Of a DNA stretch of 64,000 bases, positions 36,121 to 47,840 are shown piece after piece. Under the pieces are notes generated by a model, which was not told the origin of the DNA, made no database searches, and saw only the letters and a program-made list of their open reading frames with translations. Numbering within the stretch: position 1 is the stretch's first letter; each line of letters opens with the position of its first letter. Source of the stretch: Marsupella aquatica (taxonomy: Eukaryota; Marchantiophyta). The DNA lies in NCBI GenBank assembly GCA_973895155.1, contig OZ316895.1:6696001-6760000 (forward strand), in the 5' to 3' direction. Made by a program: the position numbers and the translations under genes.

Positions 36121-36662
36121 CAGAGCAAACCAAGGGACTTCATGCCCGCCTGGCTGCCGGACAGGAAAGCCATCGAGGTCTAGTGGGAATTGCGAGACTT
36201 GCTCATCGAGGAGAGGAGGAAAGCTCTTCAGTCAGGGAAGACAGAGCATCAAGCCACATCTGTGGACCCTCTGTTGGGGCTGCGAGATGGGAAAATCCAG
36301 AGCCCATTCGAGATCTTGAATGCAGATATTGTGTTGATCGATAGGCATTGAAGTTCTCACCTGTCGACACACAGGAACCGATCGAATTGCACTGAAATTG
36401 GAATATCGCACTGCAAGCCTCATCAACAATCCGCAGATCCACGAGAAGTTGGCAGCCCCGTTGATGTCTGCCGTTGTGGGCGAGAGAGTAGGGCAATTGA
36501 GGTGTGTCATCGTCAATTGCCCTACTTAGAGCTGTATCCAAAGAAGGTTTGTGGATGCAGCACTTCACGATTTGGCACTTCCTAGACGGGCGCTGGCAGC
36601 TACCAAGCTCGCAAGCTATGACATTCCGGATGCACCAGGACCACAAAGATCAGTTCAGAGAA
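36121..36662 (+). pseudogene. Truncated A-type cytochrome P450
   Basis: Plus-strand frames give a P450 mid-section in correct order: DFMPAWLPDRKAIEV, stop, WELRDLLIEERRKALQSGK, then DPLLGLRDGKIQSPFEILNA, the I-helix HTGTDRIALKLE, SLINNPQIHEKLAAPLM, SAVVGERVGQ, and after a frame change LALPRRALAATKLASYDIP. The PERF-side block with AxKLAxYDIP is reminiscent of CYP73 (cinnamate 4-hydroxylase), but clan 71 in general is safer. The N-terminal third is lost at the junction with the inverted synthase fragment, and the haem-binding end is lost at the T run near 36,665. Stops and shifts make it dead. It is a different P450 type from the remnant at 22.4-24.06 kb. Confidence 0.75.
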
Positions 36663-37685
36663 GCTTTTTTTTTTCCTGGAATCGGGATGGAGGGGAGCGA
36701 GGGAGCGAGGGATGATGGAGGCGATAGGATTGATATATGCACGGGAGGGTAAGCAGCGATGGTGGGAGCGAAGGGGAGAAGAAACCAAGAACGTTAAGGA
36801 AACCACAAAAAGGGAAGCAGCTAGCCAAAGCACAACATAAGGAAGACGGGACGACAGGTCGTCTCAAGACGGAACATCAGACAGTCAAACAGATAAGTAT
36901 CCACACTCAGTATTTGAAGGCTGCAAGGATAACAATAGAATAAGCAGTGTCAGATCACGTGTATACACATCCAAAGCCAAAATTGACTAAAACATGTTGG
37001 TGACTACAGGAATGTTGACGCATTCAAAAGGATAAGACGCAAACAACATTCAAACCTTCACAAACATGACAAGACATAGACACCAAGAATTGACACAGCG
37101 GGAGCATCAGAAACAAACAAGGAAAGTGACTATTGAGTGGACAAAGGACAGTCAGAAAAGCAGACAAAGGTAAAAAACACAAAACCAACAAAAAAAAACC
37201 ACACCATAACACGCAAAAAATAGAGAGTTAAAATGCTGCAAAATGTTAGGTACAAACGAACACATACTCAGGGAAGCGGTTCTACAGAAGATAAAAAACA
37301 AAATCAAAACAAGAAAGTAAAAAGGATACGAGAACAAAAATATCCCATGCATGGAGCAGACACGGAACTATTCAAGCATATTCAAGAAACTTAACATACA
37401 GACGCGCGCGTGGTTTATTCTAGCTAACGATAAATGTCAGACAAACTAATCAGACAAAAAGTACTGACGATCCAAGAACCGGAGGGGTAGAAAACAACAA
37501 CACCAGGTTAAGAAAGAAACATACACACAAAGAACAAATACGCACAAAGCAATCATTCACCAGAAAAGCTAGAAGAGTGAGGCAGAAAGTCATACGAATC
37601 TAAGCGAAATTTTCAGAACGGAATGTGAGCTAGTAATCAGACTCATCGACTATGGACACAATTCCATTGACGTAGAATCTTCTTG
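36663..37685. other. Low-complexity and A-rich DNA
   Basis: A GGGAGCGAGG-type purine stretch (36,690-36,770) is followed by an A-rich plus strand (37,000-37,600), which may be the reverse complement of a retroelement tail. No gene was recognised. Confidence 0.4.
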
Positions 37686-37689
37686 CGAG

Positions 37690-40600
37690 AATCCTTTCTG
37701 AGGTCGGTTATTTTTATAGAGCACTCTATTCCCCGGATGCTCCTCAATCAGCACAGAATACCAATGCCAGGGAAAAAATTCTTCGTCTTTCCTGCCCCCG
37801 TATTTCTGCTGCTGACTCCCACCTTCTGGACTCTATCCCAACTATTGAGGAACTCTTTTTTGCAGCAAATTAAGACTCAGAAGAATAAGGCCCCATGCAT
37901 CGACGGTCTTACTATTGAAGTGTTTTTAAGCTGTTGGAAATTTATTGCTCCGACCTTTCTAGCAATGATAGTCTCCTTTTGGCACGATGGACCCTGTTAA
38001 ACATAGCTTCAAAAATCATCTCCAAGCTAATTGCAATCAGAATAAGTAGGGTGCTGCCTCATATGGTAAACAAACAGCAAACCGGATTAGTTCCCTGTAG
38101 GCAAGTTCTTGATAACATATCCTTAGCATGGCTAGCTTGTGATTGGCTAACCATTAACAATGTTCCTACCCTTTTTCTCAAGATGGACTTTGCCAAAGCC
38201 TTTGACCGAGTTGACCACAGCTACATCCGTGAAACATTGTTAATTATCATTGGGATTAAGTATCATGCTCACCCGTAATATAATGGGACTTATGACCAAT
38301 GTATTTGCTAAGGTCCATGTGAAAGGACAATTCACTGAACCCATTCCTCTTCTACTGGGAGTTCATGAGGGGTGTCCTTTGGCCAATTGATCTATGCACT
38401 ATCGACTCAGCCTGTTGGCTGGAAAGGCACATGGAATAAAAATAAATGGCAAACTCACTCTTTTCCATAAATGTTTTCTGACGACCTCGAAGTATTCACT
38501 CCTGCCAGTGAATCATGTTTCCAAGAAATCAGACAAATAATGGAATTATACAAGCTAGCTGCAAGAGGGCGCCTTAACCTAGAAAAGACCCACGTGATCA
38601 TTTATTGTCTAGATGCTCCTCCGCAGTGGATGGCCGACTCTAATTGTATCATTATTTCTAAGGGTCAATTGTCCTCTTATCTTGGTGCACCAATCGGGCA
38701 GTCTCGAACGAGACTGCAGCTCCAAGAATATTGTATGAAAAAATTGCTTAAGAGATTAGCCAGTTGGTCAAACAAAAGCTTCTGTTTTACCGGTCGTGTA
38801 ATTCTTATTAAATAGGTACTGCTATGGATGACAGTCTATCATATGATGTATTCTCAGTTTGCCCATAGTTTTAATTATAGATTTGATTAGGCAGACCTGT
38901 AAGGACTTCCTTTGGGGGTTTAACAAAGAAGGAGGAGGGAAAACTCTCCTTGTCTCTTGGGATCGTTTGTGCAGACAGAGGGATTGGTTGTAAGGACATA
39001 CAGGCATGGGCGTTGCTAGCTCGTTGGTCGGTTCATACGATCTCAAACCCAGAGTTGGATTGGGCTATTCTCTTCTCAGTCTGCCAATCTTTGGTTGGCT
39101 GCCTGGAAAAATTCCATTCTGCTCAGGCAATCGAATTACTCAACTATGGACCGTTTCTTGTTCTCCTCTCCATCTAGCTTTCGGGGAATGTCTTACACGG
39201 CGGGAATTTGGAAAGCATGGGCTAAGATCCAGAGCAACATGCTATGGTCATCGGGCTCTCTTGCTATCCCGGCTAGATGGCGAAAAGAAGATCTTCTTAA
39301 CAAATCTTTTCGCTCACTATGTTTCCCTATTTCAGCTATACCAAAGATCATCACACTCAGCATGCTCACTTAAAAATATTAGAGCAGTCTCGAATTTGTG
39401 GAATTGGCAATCTTCTGAATGGATTGACTTCTCGTCCCGTATCTCTAGGTTGAGAGGGTATAGTGAATTAGAATTGGCTGTCTTTTCCAGAATAACTTAC
39501 TTCTCCAGTCAGGTTCGGCCACCTTCCCAATCTTTATCCTTCGTTCAATCTCAATGGTTCTGGAAGGGTCTCCAGAATCATCGATCCCCACATTTTTTGA
39601 GTAGCACATACGCATACAAACTATTGGACAGGTCTGAAGGTGACTTCTGCACATTAAATACCAGATGGGGCACATCCGACTCTGCTGCCATCTGGCAGAA
39701 GCAATGGAGGAGACTTTGGAGTTCTGATATTTCAAATAGTGGAAAGATATTCTTATAGAGGCTAGGGTCCTAGCAGCTGGGCTATTCTCTGGCAAGCGCG
39801 CACAACAATGTGGACATGGAGATGGAAGGTGCCCAGCTTGCCGTCAAGGAGTTGAAGATAATCAACACATTTTCTTCTCTTGTCACCAAACAATTATTGC
39901 GGCCACATTTTCTTCTCTTGTACGTCACCAGTCACCAAACAATTATCGCCTGGAACCGAACCGTACGGTTCTTTGAGAGAATACCAGCTCTCTCTCATCT
40001 TCTGGGGCCCCATTCCTTCCCAAGTACCTTGGATTTGGCCCTTGGGCATTCTCCAAAGCACACTGCTCGGATTCATGTAATATACGAAACAGTGTGGCTT
40101 CTTTGGAAAAATTGTAACCTTCGTTTGTTCCAGAGCATATTTGTTGTATATTCCCCCTTTGCTGCGGCTTCTACCGTTGTTCAGCATCTCCACTCGGTGG
40201 CATATTGCTCAGACGCTGAGAAAAAAAAAAGCGGTTTGCACTAGGCAGAAAAACTAAGCTCAGGCCCTCTTGCTCATTGCTCTCATCGTTAAGTTGATCC
40301 TCATTTTGTTTAGCCCAACTATTCTCGATCATTGTTCTTGGTACCAATAGTCTATTATTATATTCCCATACAGATAGTTTCGTAAGGTTTCCCGCTGTTT
40401 GTTCCAGGTTATTATAAATATCCTTATTTTCACCTGTTCCCCGATGATGGTTCCTGGTCCCTATTAATCAGTTCCTTTGTCTACCCTTGTTCATTCCCAT
40501 GGCCAAATAGTCCCAGATTCTGTCACTGAAGTAGTGATGTGTTAATGGTGTCAGGTTTTGCAGCCATCTAGCTGTTGGCTGCTTCTGTTGGGTGTTGAAC

Positions 40601-40765
40601 CCCACTGTTCAGGTGGCTGTGTGGTTCTCCGGTGCCCTCTCTAGTAGATTTTCACCTAGCCCCTTTCCCTGGGCTCATTGGTGGCATTTGTCTACTACTA
40701 TCAACTATTATAGGCTTCCTATTTCTTTCTCTGAATCAAAGAAACAAAACAAAAAATAATATCTA
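37690..40765 (+). mobile_element. Decayed L1-type LINE, ORF2 remnant
   Basis: Fragments in several frames keep the order of plant L1 ORF2. KNKAPCIDGLTIEVF (near 37,880) starts the reverse transcriptase, followed by KQQTGLVPCRQVLDNI and the box LKMDFAKAFDRVDH (near 38,180). The catalytic box appears as MFSDDLEVF at 38,471, with Ser in place of the usual Ala. Then come LNLEKTHVIIY, SSYLGAPIGQ and the zinc-finger end GRCPACRQGVEDNQHIFFSC near 39,815-39,905. The endonuclease is absent. The element seems to end in the A-rich tail at about 40,735-40,760. Many frameshifts make it inactive. Confidence 0.85.
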
Positions 40766-41830
40766 CAGCTATAGAGGTGTTTTCTATTCTTCTGAAGCAT
40801 AAACTCTCCAGGGTTGGCTTTGGAATCTTCTCTCGTAGCATGCATTATTAGAAGTCCTTCTGTTCACTTATTCTCAATCCAGACATGATTCAGTTATAAA
40901 GTTTTAATTATCTCCAGCTACCCAGGAATAAGATGATCTCGATAGTTCTGGGAATTGTTTGACTATAGATATGAGACAAAGTAGCCAGTGACAGTCTGAG
41001 TTAATTTTCTGGTGTGCGCTTTTGGCAGTATTCATGGCAGGGATTCTGACCAATACAATCAATATGATAGACTCTCTCTGAGCTATCCTTCCTCCTCTGA
41101 GCTGGCCATTTTGTATGTTGGAGATCTATTGGGCTCTGGATTATTTGGATAAACGGCGGTTGCTCCCTGGATGCAGGATATTCTTAGTCCCAAATGGGTG
41201 GTTTAGACAATCAGGAACATACTTCCGGCTATCCAAATAATTGGCTTCAGACAAGCACACAGGCCACAACCCTTCTCCAATCTGCTCAATCTTCCTCACT
41301 TTCTATCCATCTCTTTCGTTATTCTCTTCATACACTGAGTAAGAATATTTAGTCCTCTCCTCGGGATTATCTTTTGCTACCCACATGATATTGGGAAGAC
41401 TAGGCTGGCAGGCGCAGATTATTTATTGCATCCACCCAGGAATCTCAAACAATTTGTCTTCTGGGAGACTGATGTATTGGGGGCATGATTTAAGGCGAGG
41501 AAGTGATGGGAGAGAGTAAACATCGGTGGCAAATATTCGGCTCAACGGACATTTTTTGTGTGGTCTGCCAGTAGAGGAAGGAGCTTGGTTGGCGATCAGT
41601 TGGATGTCTGGTTGCAGGTTATGCTATTTGTTTGCTGCTTCTGGTTCATTCTCGTTCTTTGTTAGTTTTAGGTAGTTTCTGCCATCTGGCTTTGTTTGGC
41701 CCCCTCCTGCCAACTTTGACTAGCCCCTCTCTCCTCCTTTCAGGCAGATGTATTATTTTGTTGCGGGTCTCCCGGGTGGAATAAAGTCCACCCTTTTTGA
41801 AAATAATAATAATAATAAATTTAAATTTAA
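40766..41830 (+). mobile_element. Second retroelement 3' region with AAT tail
   Basis: The stretch ends GGTGGAATAAAGTCCACC, TTTTTGAAA and then five AAT repeats (41,801-41,817), a typical LINE 3' end. No coding domain is visible upstream, so this is either a very truncated second element or the true end of the LINE to its left, with an internal A-rich tract at 40.74 kb. Confidence 0.5.
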
Positions 41831-41832
41831 AT

Positions 41833-41989
41833 TTTTAACCCTACAGAGTCCGGATATTATTGGAATGTTCTAATAATTGGTTAGAAAGACATTAATATTC
41901 TTGTAAGTATCAAAATTGGATTAAAAAAATCTTATTGTTTTTTTGATAAAAAATTTAAATCTTCCCTTGAACCAATAAAACTATTCTAT
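41833..41989. repeat. Fragment related to the hAT MITE interior
   Basis: TATTCTTGTAAGTATCAAAA, then TTGGATTA, AATCTTCCCTTGAACC and CCAATAAAAC parallel the interior of the MITE at 44,789-45,068 (TGTTCTTATAAATCTCAAAA, TTGGATT, AGTCTTCCCTCAATCC, CCAATAAAAC). No terminal repeats remain here. Confidence 0.6.
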
Positions 41990-43170
41990 CTGGAGATACT
42001 TGACAATCACTACCCTGAGATTTGAGTGATCTGTGGCTGCTAGACTAACCACCTACAAGCTAGATAAAAAAAATAGCCCAGACTGGAGCGTATTCATTTA
42101 AAGATTAAGGCTAGCAGATGATTTGGGTTTTACGTTGCTGACAACCAACTACCATGTGGTCAACTGTGATACAATAGTCAATCAGTCATACTATGTTTGG
42201 TTCGTTACGGTCTTAATTTTGTCGCGAATCTCGTGCAAGCCATTATGCGGGCGGACAATTTGAAGCAGCCTTAAAGCTTTGACCAGCAGAAGTGGCAGCT
42301 TACGCCTTCCCTCTTTTCGCCGGGCAAATTGTGGATGCTCTGACAGCGTTGCATGTACTTTGTCTGATACTAGACTGAGGTACGTGCAGTCGGGATAGTG
42401 GAAAACTTTCAATTCAATTGTGATCCAGGTATATGTTCAGTTACACGAATTGCGTATATATTTGCGAATAGGTCGACTCTATGGAACAGTTGTTTACTGA
42501 TCGAGACGGCATATCCACTATCAAATTTGGTAGACGAACTTGTTCTCGTTTGTATGCTTGAGTGTGCATATGTATATCACGCGCTTCGAAGGCACTGAGA
42601 ATTGTACGTTGGGCCTCTACCTTAGTTATGACATAAAGTTACCTGCGAGGTTCTAGATTCTAGCTCAAGTGATTTGAGTATTAAATTTTTGATAAGATCT
42701 TGGGATCTTCAATTCTAGTCCAAACCAATATCGGATGGAAATTTTCCAAGAATGAGAAATCTGGACTCAGTACGTGATTCCGGAGAAAATAAATGTACGT
42801 GGTCCAAAAGTTTAAGCGAGATAGAGACAAGAAGTGGTCGAAATGTATTCTGTATTATGAAGCATTTGCTTCTCCTAGCATATTTTCTAAATGTCAGGGC
42901 TGTCAGTACGTGATCTGCTGGTCCAGTCTCTGCGTCGTTGCAAAGTCTACCCAGATAGAGAAAATGAAAACTTACTCTGAAATATTCACTTAGTGTAAGA
43001 CCCATGCCACTGACAAATCATAATGTATTTTCCATCTACGATAGTAATTCTGCTATAAACGAGGGTCTCATATTCTTAAACTCGCACTGAAATTTCCTTT
43101 CAATGGTCTGTGATGACCTGGACAAATCATCGACATGTTGTGAGAACGATGGAACGATGGAATGACTTGG
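41990..43170. repeat. Duplicated segment A, copy 2
   Basis: Direct-orientation copy of 1,190-2,310. It contains a minus-strand frame at 42,191-42,412 (start MKVFHYPDC, with LVKALRLLQIVRPHNGLHEI) that is broken in copy 1. It holds an extra 50 bp around 42,320 and 42,790 relative to copy 1. No family is recognised. Confidence 0.8.
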
Positions 43171-44149
43171 GATTTGCGGCTTGGAGCCGCGTGGAGCAAG
43201 TAAGAGGTTTTGGCGGGACGAGGTTCAGGGTTTAAGCATTAAACCCTGGTCTTTGGCCCTATCCCCACCCAATTCAGTGTTAATTGACAGTCAGTAGAAC
43301 ACAGCCAGCATAGTCTGGTTAAGCTACCAGTTTTTTACACCCTTGATGCGCAAACAATCTGCTTCCCACGAGTGTATAGAGCAAGTTTTTGAGCATTGGA
43401 ACACTTTGGAAACGAACACATTTATGTCAAGAGTATTGGATCAGGCTTGGCAGATTGAAGGTTGCGGGAAGCTGTCATTGTTGGTTGAATGGAGGCCAAA
43501 CAGGAGGTCAAACTTGAATCAACAGATGCAGAAAGCACAAAGGAATGGGACGATGAATAAGTCTAGAGGGAGGCAACCAAATTAAATCACTAGTCCTACG
43601 GCTTTGACAAATTGCAGCAACTCAGAGTGAGAGGGGCGTAAGCCAGGAGGGTCAAGACCAGGCAGGCAAGAGGAGGAACATTGATGGAAAGCAAGGCCAT
43701 GAAACTTATTTGGAAGGATTCTTTCGCTAAAACAACAATTATTTATAATGTCAGGGAGGCACTCCAGGAGGAGATATAGAATATATGAGAGACCCATTTT
43801 TCATGAACTCAATCATGATGCAGTTAGCTCTGAACTGCAGGCAACCAACCTAGTTTCGATGACTATTTCATCAAAAATGACATGCGGCAAGGGTTCTTAG
43901 GCTGTCTTTGATCTAGAAAAATGTTGCAACTCTACGTCCTACTATACTTGTGCTATCATTGTGAGTTTCAGCTGGTGCCTTGGATGAGTCCAAGTAAAGT
44001 TAGTGAACCCCCCTCTGATCTTGACCACATTGCTATTACCGTTGTTATTTTTGTTTTTCTACTTTAGTTCAAAATGTTTAAAAATCAACCTTCACACGTT
44101 CTTTGCATATTATTTACAACTCAGGCCCAGGGTTGTTTCTACTTGTTAA
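43171..44149. other. No recognised feature
   Basis: ORFs at 43,343-43,585 and 43,582-43,797 have no recognisable domain. Copy 1 of the duplication has no matching stretch that I could identify. Confidence 0.35.
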
Positions 44150-45540
44150 TTGGTAACTTGTTAATTGGTACTAACTATTGTCTTCCCCCGAACACAGCGC
44201 CCTGGCGCTCTGTTCAAATATGGTCAAAACAAGGACTTTAGGCAAAAAAGACGTTTTCACTCGAACATAACGCCATACTAACACAGCGCCCGGGCATTGT
44301 GTTCGAAATTGACTTTGTTCAAAATGTGCACAAGTGACTATAGGAGAAAGGTAACCGGGTTGCAACTACAATACGTTACTTAAAATCGTCCGACACATCC
44401 GCTCTTTCGACTTACAAAATTCATCATCCTTTGAGAAATGTAAGCTAATTTCAAAATCCTTCATTCTCAGAGAAGTGTGCGTTGTTTCCAAAATGTTAAG
44501 CAGCAATCCGGAAGTATCGATATATTCTTCTGCTGTGTGAACTTTCAACGGACTTTCACATCAACCTCTGAGTGATGCCACAGCGTCTCGTCAAAGAAAC
44601 CCATAGTGCATACGTGCATAATTAGGTCTGACGACTCACTTTCTATATTTTCAATTTTCCATTGCCCTCAAGATCCAAGCACTCCAATAGAAAAAAAGCA
44701 GTCTTATGAACATTCCAGATTGCATGAAGAAAGGTTAAATAATAGAAACAAACAAATTGGCCACAATTAACCAAACAACTCTGAAAAGCTTGGGGGTCTC
44801 ACTATATGGAGACCTCCCTATCACCTGTGACGTTTTTAGGCCTCGGACACCCTAAAATGTAAGTAAAAGAATTTATTTTTTAACCCCTATAAAGTTATTT
44901 GATTAAAAAAACTCTAATGTTCTTATAAATCTCAAAATTGGATTCCAATGACCCTATTGTTCTTCTACAAAACTTCTTAAGTCTTCCCTCAATCCAAACC
45001 AATAAAACAACCCTATAGTTACTTCGTCGTACGTGATGTGTCATTTTTGTGAAAGTGAAACCCCCGAGCTGAAAAGTGGGCGAATATGTTTTACTAAGTG
45101 ATAATTGTACACTTGGTACATATGGTTTGTCGGGTTTTGTTTTTTGTATTGCAAATTGATTTCTCCCCTTGTGTAATTTCAGTGGTTCAATTATTTAGCT
45201 ACACATCCTTTGACCTGAGCAAATATTGTTGGGAAGTCAAAAAAACCTAAACTTGAACACACTCCCTCTTTAATACACATAATTTCTATGCCTATCATTC
45301 TTACTTACAGCCTACATGCATCTCACAATGCCAAAATTCAAGCACATTACCTTAAATTTGAACACAATGCCACATTCCTAACACAGCACCACAAGTCCAA
45401 AAAATGAAAACATTGACTTCAAACTCAAACACAACACCTTGGGCGCTATATTTGAATAGAGCGCCCCTTGGTTCACTATTTGAATATAGCGCTCGGGCCT
45501 TGTGTTCAGGGGAAGATGGTAGTGACTGATAACTGGTAAC
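44150..45540. mobile_element. Non-autonomous TIR element with a nested MITE
   Basis: The left end (about 44,151-44,226) reads TTCCCCCGAACACAGCGCCC followed by TGGCGCTCTGTTCAAATA. The right end (about 45,470-45,540), read on the other strand, gives TTCCCCTGAACACAAGGCCC and GAGCGCTATATTCAAATA, so there is an imperfect inverted repeat of about 70 bp. Inside each end an AACACA-GCGCCC word is repeated again (44,281 and about 45,430). Long, internally repeated inverted ends without a transposase suggest a Mutator-like or foldback element. The hAT MITE at 44,789-45,068 sits inside, so this element is the older of the two. I could not define its target duplication. Confidence 0.6.
44789..45068. mobile_element. 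hAT-type MITE, second copy
   Basis: A 280-bp element starting CTTGGGGGTCTCACT and ending AGTGAAACCCCCGAG, flanked by a perfect 8-bp duplication CTGAAAAG at 44,781-44,788 and 45,069-45,076. Its right end, read on the other strand, shares GACACATCACGT followed by CGACGAAGT with the MITE at 28,512, so they are one family with different interiors. Confidence 0.92.
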
Positions 45541-47267
45541 TATTACTCGCTATTGAACTGCACATAACTTTCCTGGTTGTTCTCCCATTGGTTCTGGTCC
45601 CAATTCCGCTTACAAAGTCATTCTCAATGCGTTCATCTTCCCCTGGTGTCTTGAGCTTGAGTTCTCCTATACCCCCACCTATACCCGTCTCCATATTCTC
45701 TATCTTTCCCCCACTAATAGTTTCGCTGGTCTCTTTTCCTTTTTGTCTATATGTTGAACTTGTTATCATTGTATGAAACCCTAATTATATCTGTCAAGTA
45801 CATTTTTGTTTTGTTTTCCACTACTTTTATTGCCCAACATTCATTCATGGCAAGTTTACAATTTCTCTTTTGATCTCTACTTTGCTCATGAAAATCCTGT
45901 TTATTCATGCCAAACAACTGAGATCCAGCCTCTTCCCATATATACTTGGTAGATTAATCTCATCATTCACTTGTACATGGAAATTGAACATATATCACCT
46001 TGATCCAATTGGCCGACATTGATGGTTAGCAAGATTCTGCTTTTGTGTCATCACTATGCTCTTCTCTACTCTGTCTAGCTATTCGCGCACTTGGCCCTAA
46101 AGCACAAAACTTGAAACCTTCCAACAGGACATTGCAGCCTTAGTGAATCAAGGTGCTGCCATACATGCCCCACATTGCTGAAATGGTGACTCCTATTAAT
46201 CTGAAGAGTCCTGACTGATCCATTGCACCACTAAGATCTTCCTACTCCTGTTTCTCAAAATCAAGTCTCTACTGAAAATGAAAACTCTTTCCCGTTTACA
46301 GATTTTATATACTATTCTGCTAACCAATACTTTAGTTGTTTCTCTATAATTGTTAACTAACAAAACCTGTGTTTTACTTAGCAGTTTAGTTAATTTGGCA
46401 CTTGGCCATTTTTCTGTCGCATACAAGCCTTTGATCCTATGCATTAACCTAGACCATTCTATATGAGGAAGAATTAAGCTCAGGAAGAAGCAATTAATAT
46501 AGCCCCTTGAATGATCAATCTGTGCAATGGTCCACTTGCATACTTTAGGGTTTAGGCTTCATGGATTGAAATTTATAATACAAGAAGGGTCAAATTAATC
46601 CTTTGGAGTCCTCTTTTATAAGATATATAGGAGTCTATAACAAGATGAGAAACTGAGTATTCTCTATGGCCAAAAATAAATATACTGCAGGGGTACATAC
46701 CAGGCACGGGGTGGTTCACATGGGTTCACACAGTATTTACAAATAACAAGGGTATTCTCCACCTATGGCCAAAAAAATAATAACTAGGGGGACCCTGCAT
46801 GTAAGTGTGTCATTGTAAGACAGTGTGTCATTGTGTGTCATTCTTCACTATCCCATCAAATCATGGACCCCATTTGCCACAATCTAACGGTCTTACATAA
46901 ATCTAGGGATATTTGTGGGATATTTGAGGGTCAGAAAATAATTTAGGAAAGAGAGAATTTTCTAAGTTATTCATAGCATCTCCTTTAGAGAGGCACACTG
47001 GCTAAAAAAAATACCTTAGAAAATACTTGTTTACATAGTTTACTAAGAGTAGGGGCCCAGGGGTTCTCCTACTCTTGCTCTGAATAACTTTTGGCAAGCC
47101 CTCTTGCCTTCATGCACCACTTTCGGCCTCTGTGAGATTCGTCGATACCTCACATCAGACGTTGTTGGTTGGTTCAAGTCCTTTTAAAAAATGTTCTACC
47201 TCGTTTGACTATGGCCTGAATTGAGCAAAGTCAAAAAATGAAGACTGGTGGACTTGTTTAATTCACC

Positions 47268-47278
47268 TATATATAATA
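47268..47278 (+). promoter_or_regulatory. Candidate TATA box of the second intact terpene synthase
   Basis: TATATATAATA is followed by AAGAGAGCTCAGAGC, equivalent in position and context to the candidate at 19,408. It lies 573 bp upstream of the ATG, within a block conserved between the two genes. Confidence 0.4.
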
Positions 47279-47840
47279 AAGAGAGCTCAGAGCTAAAAAG
47301 TCTGAATGTCTTTCACCACTTGGCGTCTCCACTCACAGACTTCGTTTTCCATACTTTGAGATTCAGTCTGAGTGGTTTTCATCGTTACGTCTCCAAGCTT
47401 GACCAGTGTGCATTCCAGTCCACCCTTGGCCTCCAGTCTTTGCCATTTGACGAACCCTATATCCACTGCTCCCATTCAACCGTTCCACCTTGTCACATGT
47501 TCTGTTTAGCCTTCAGATTTGCGGTCTATTCCCCGATCTACACTTCTCCCATTCAATCGTTCCGCCTTGTCACATTTTCTGTTCAGCATTCAGATTTGCG
47601 AACTTTACTTCTCTTCCGCGCTTCCAAGTCTCATAAACTTGTCATGCCTCTTCGTCCCGGATTTATTGAGAGGAAGCCTCGTCTGGACAGCATTTCACTT
47701 GTAAGGATCTTGGCCTCATGGTTGGGTAACCTGCTTTATGTGCAGACAAAGTGATTAAGGCAGGTTGAATCGCTTCCGTCGAGAAATTAGTTCTACTCCT
47801 CTGCTTGCACAAGTATTGAAGGAACCCCGTTGGTCGGAGG

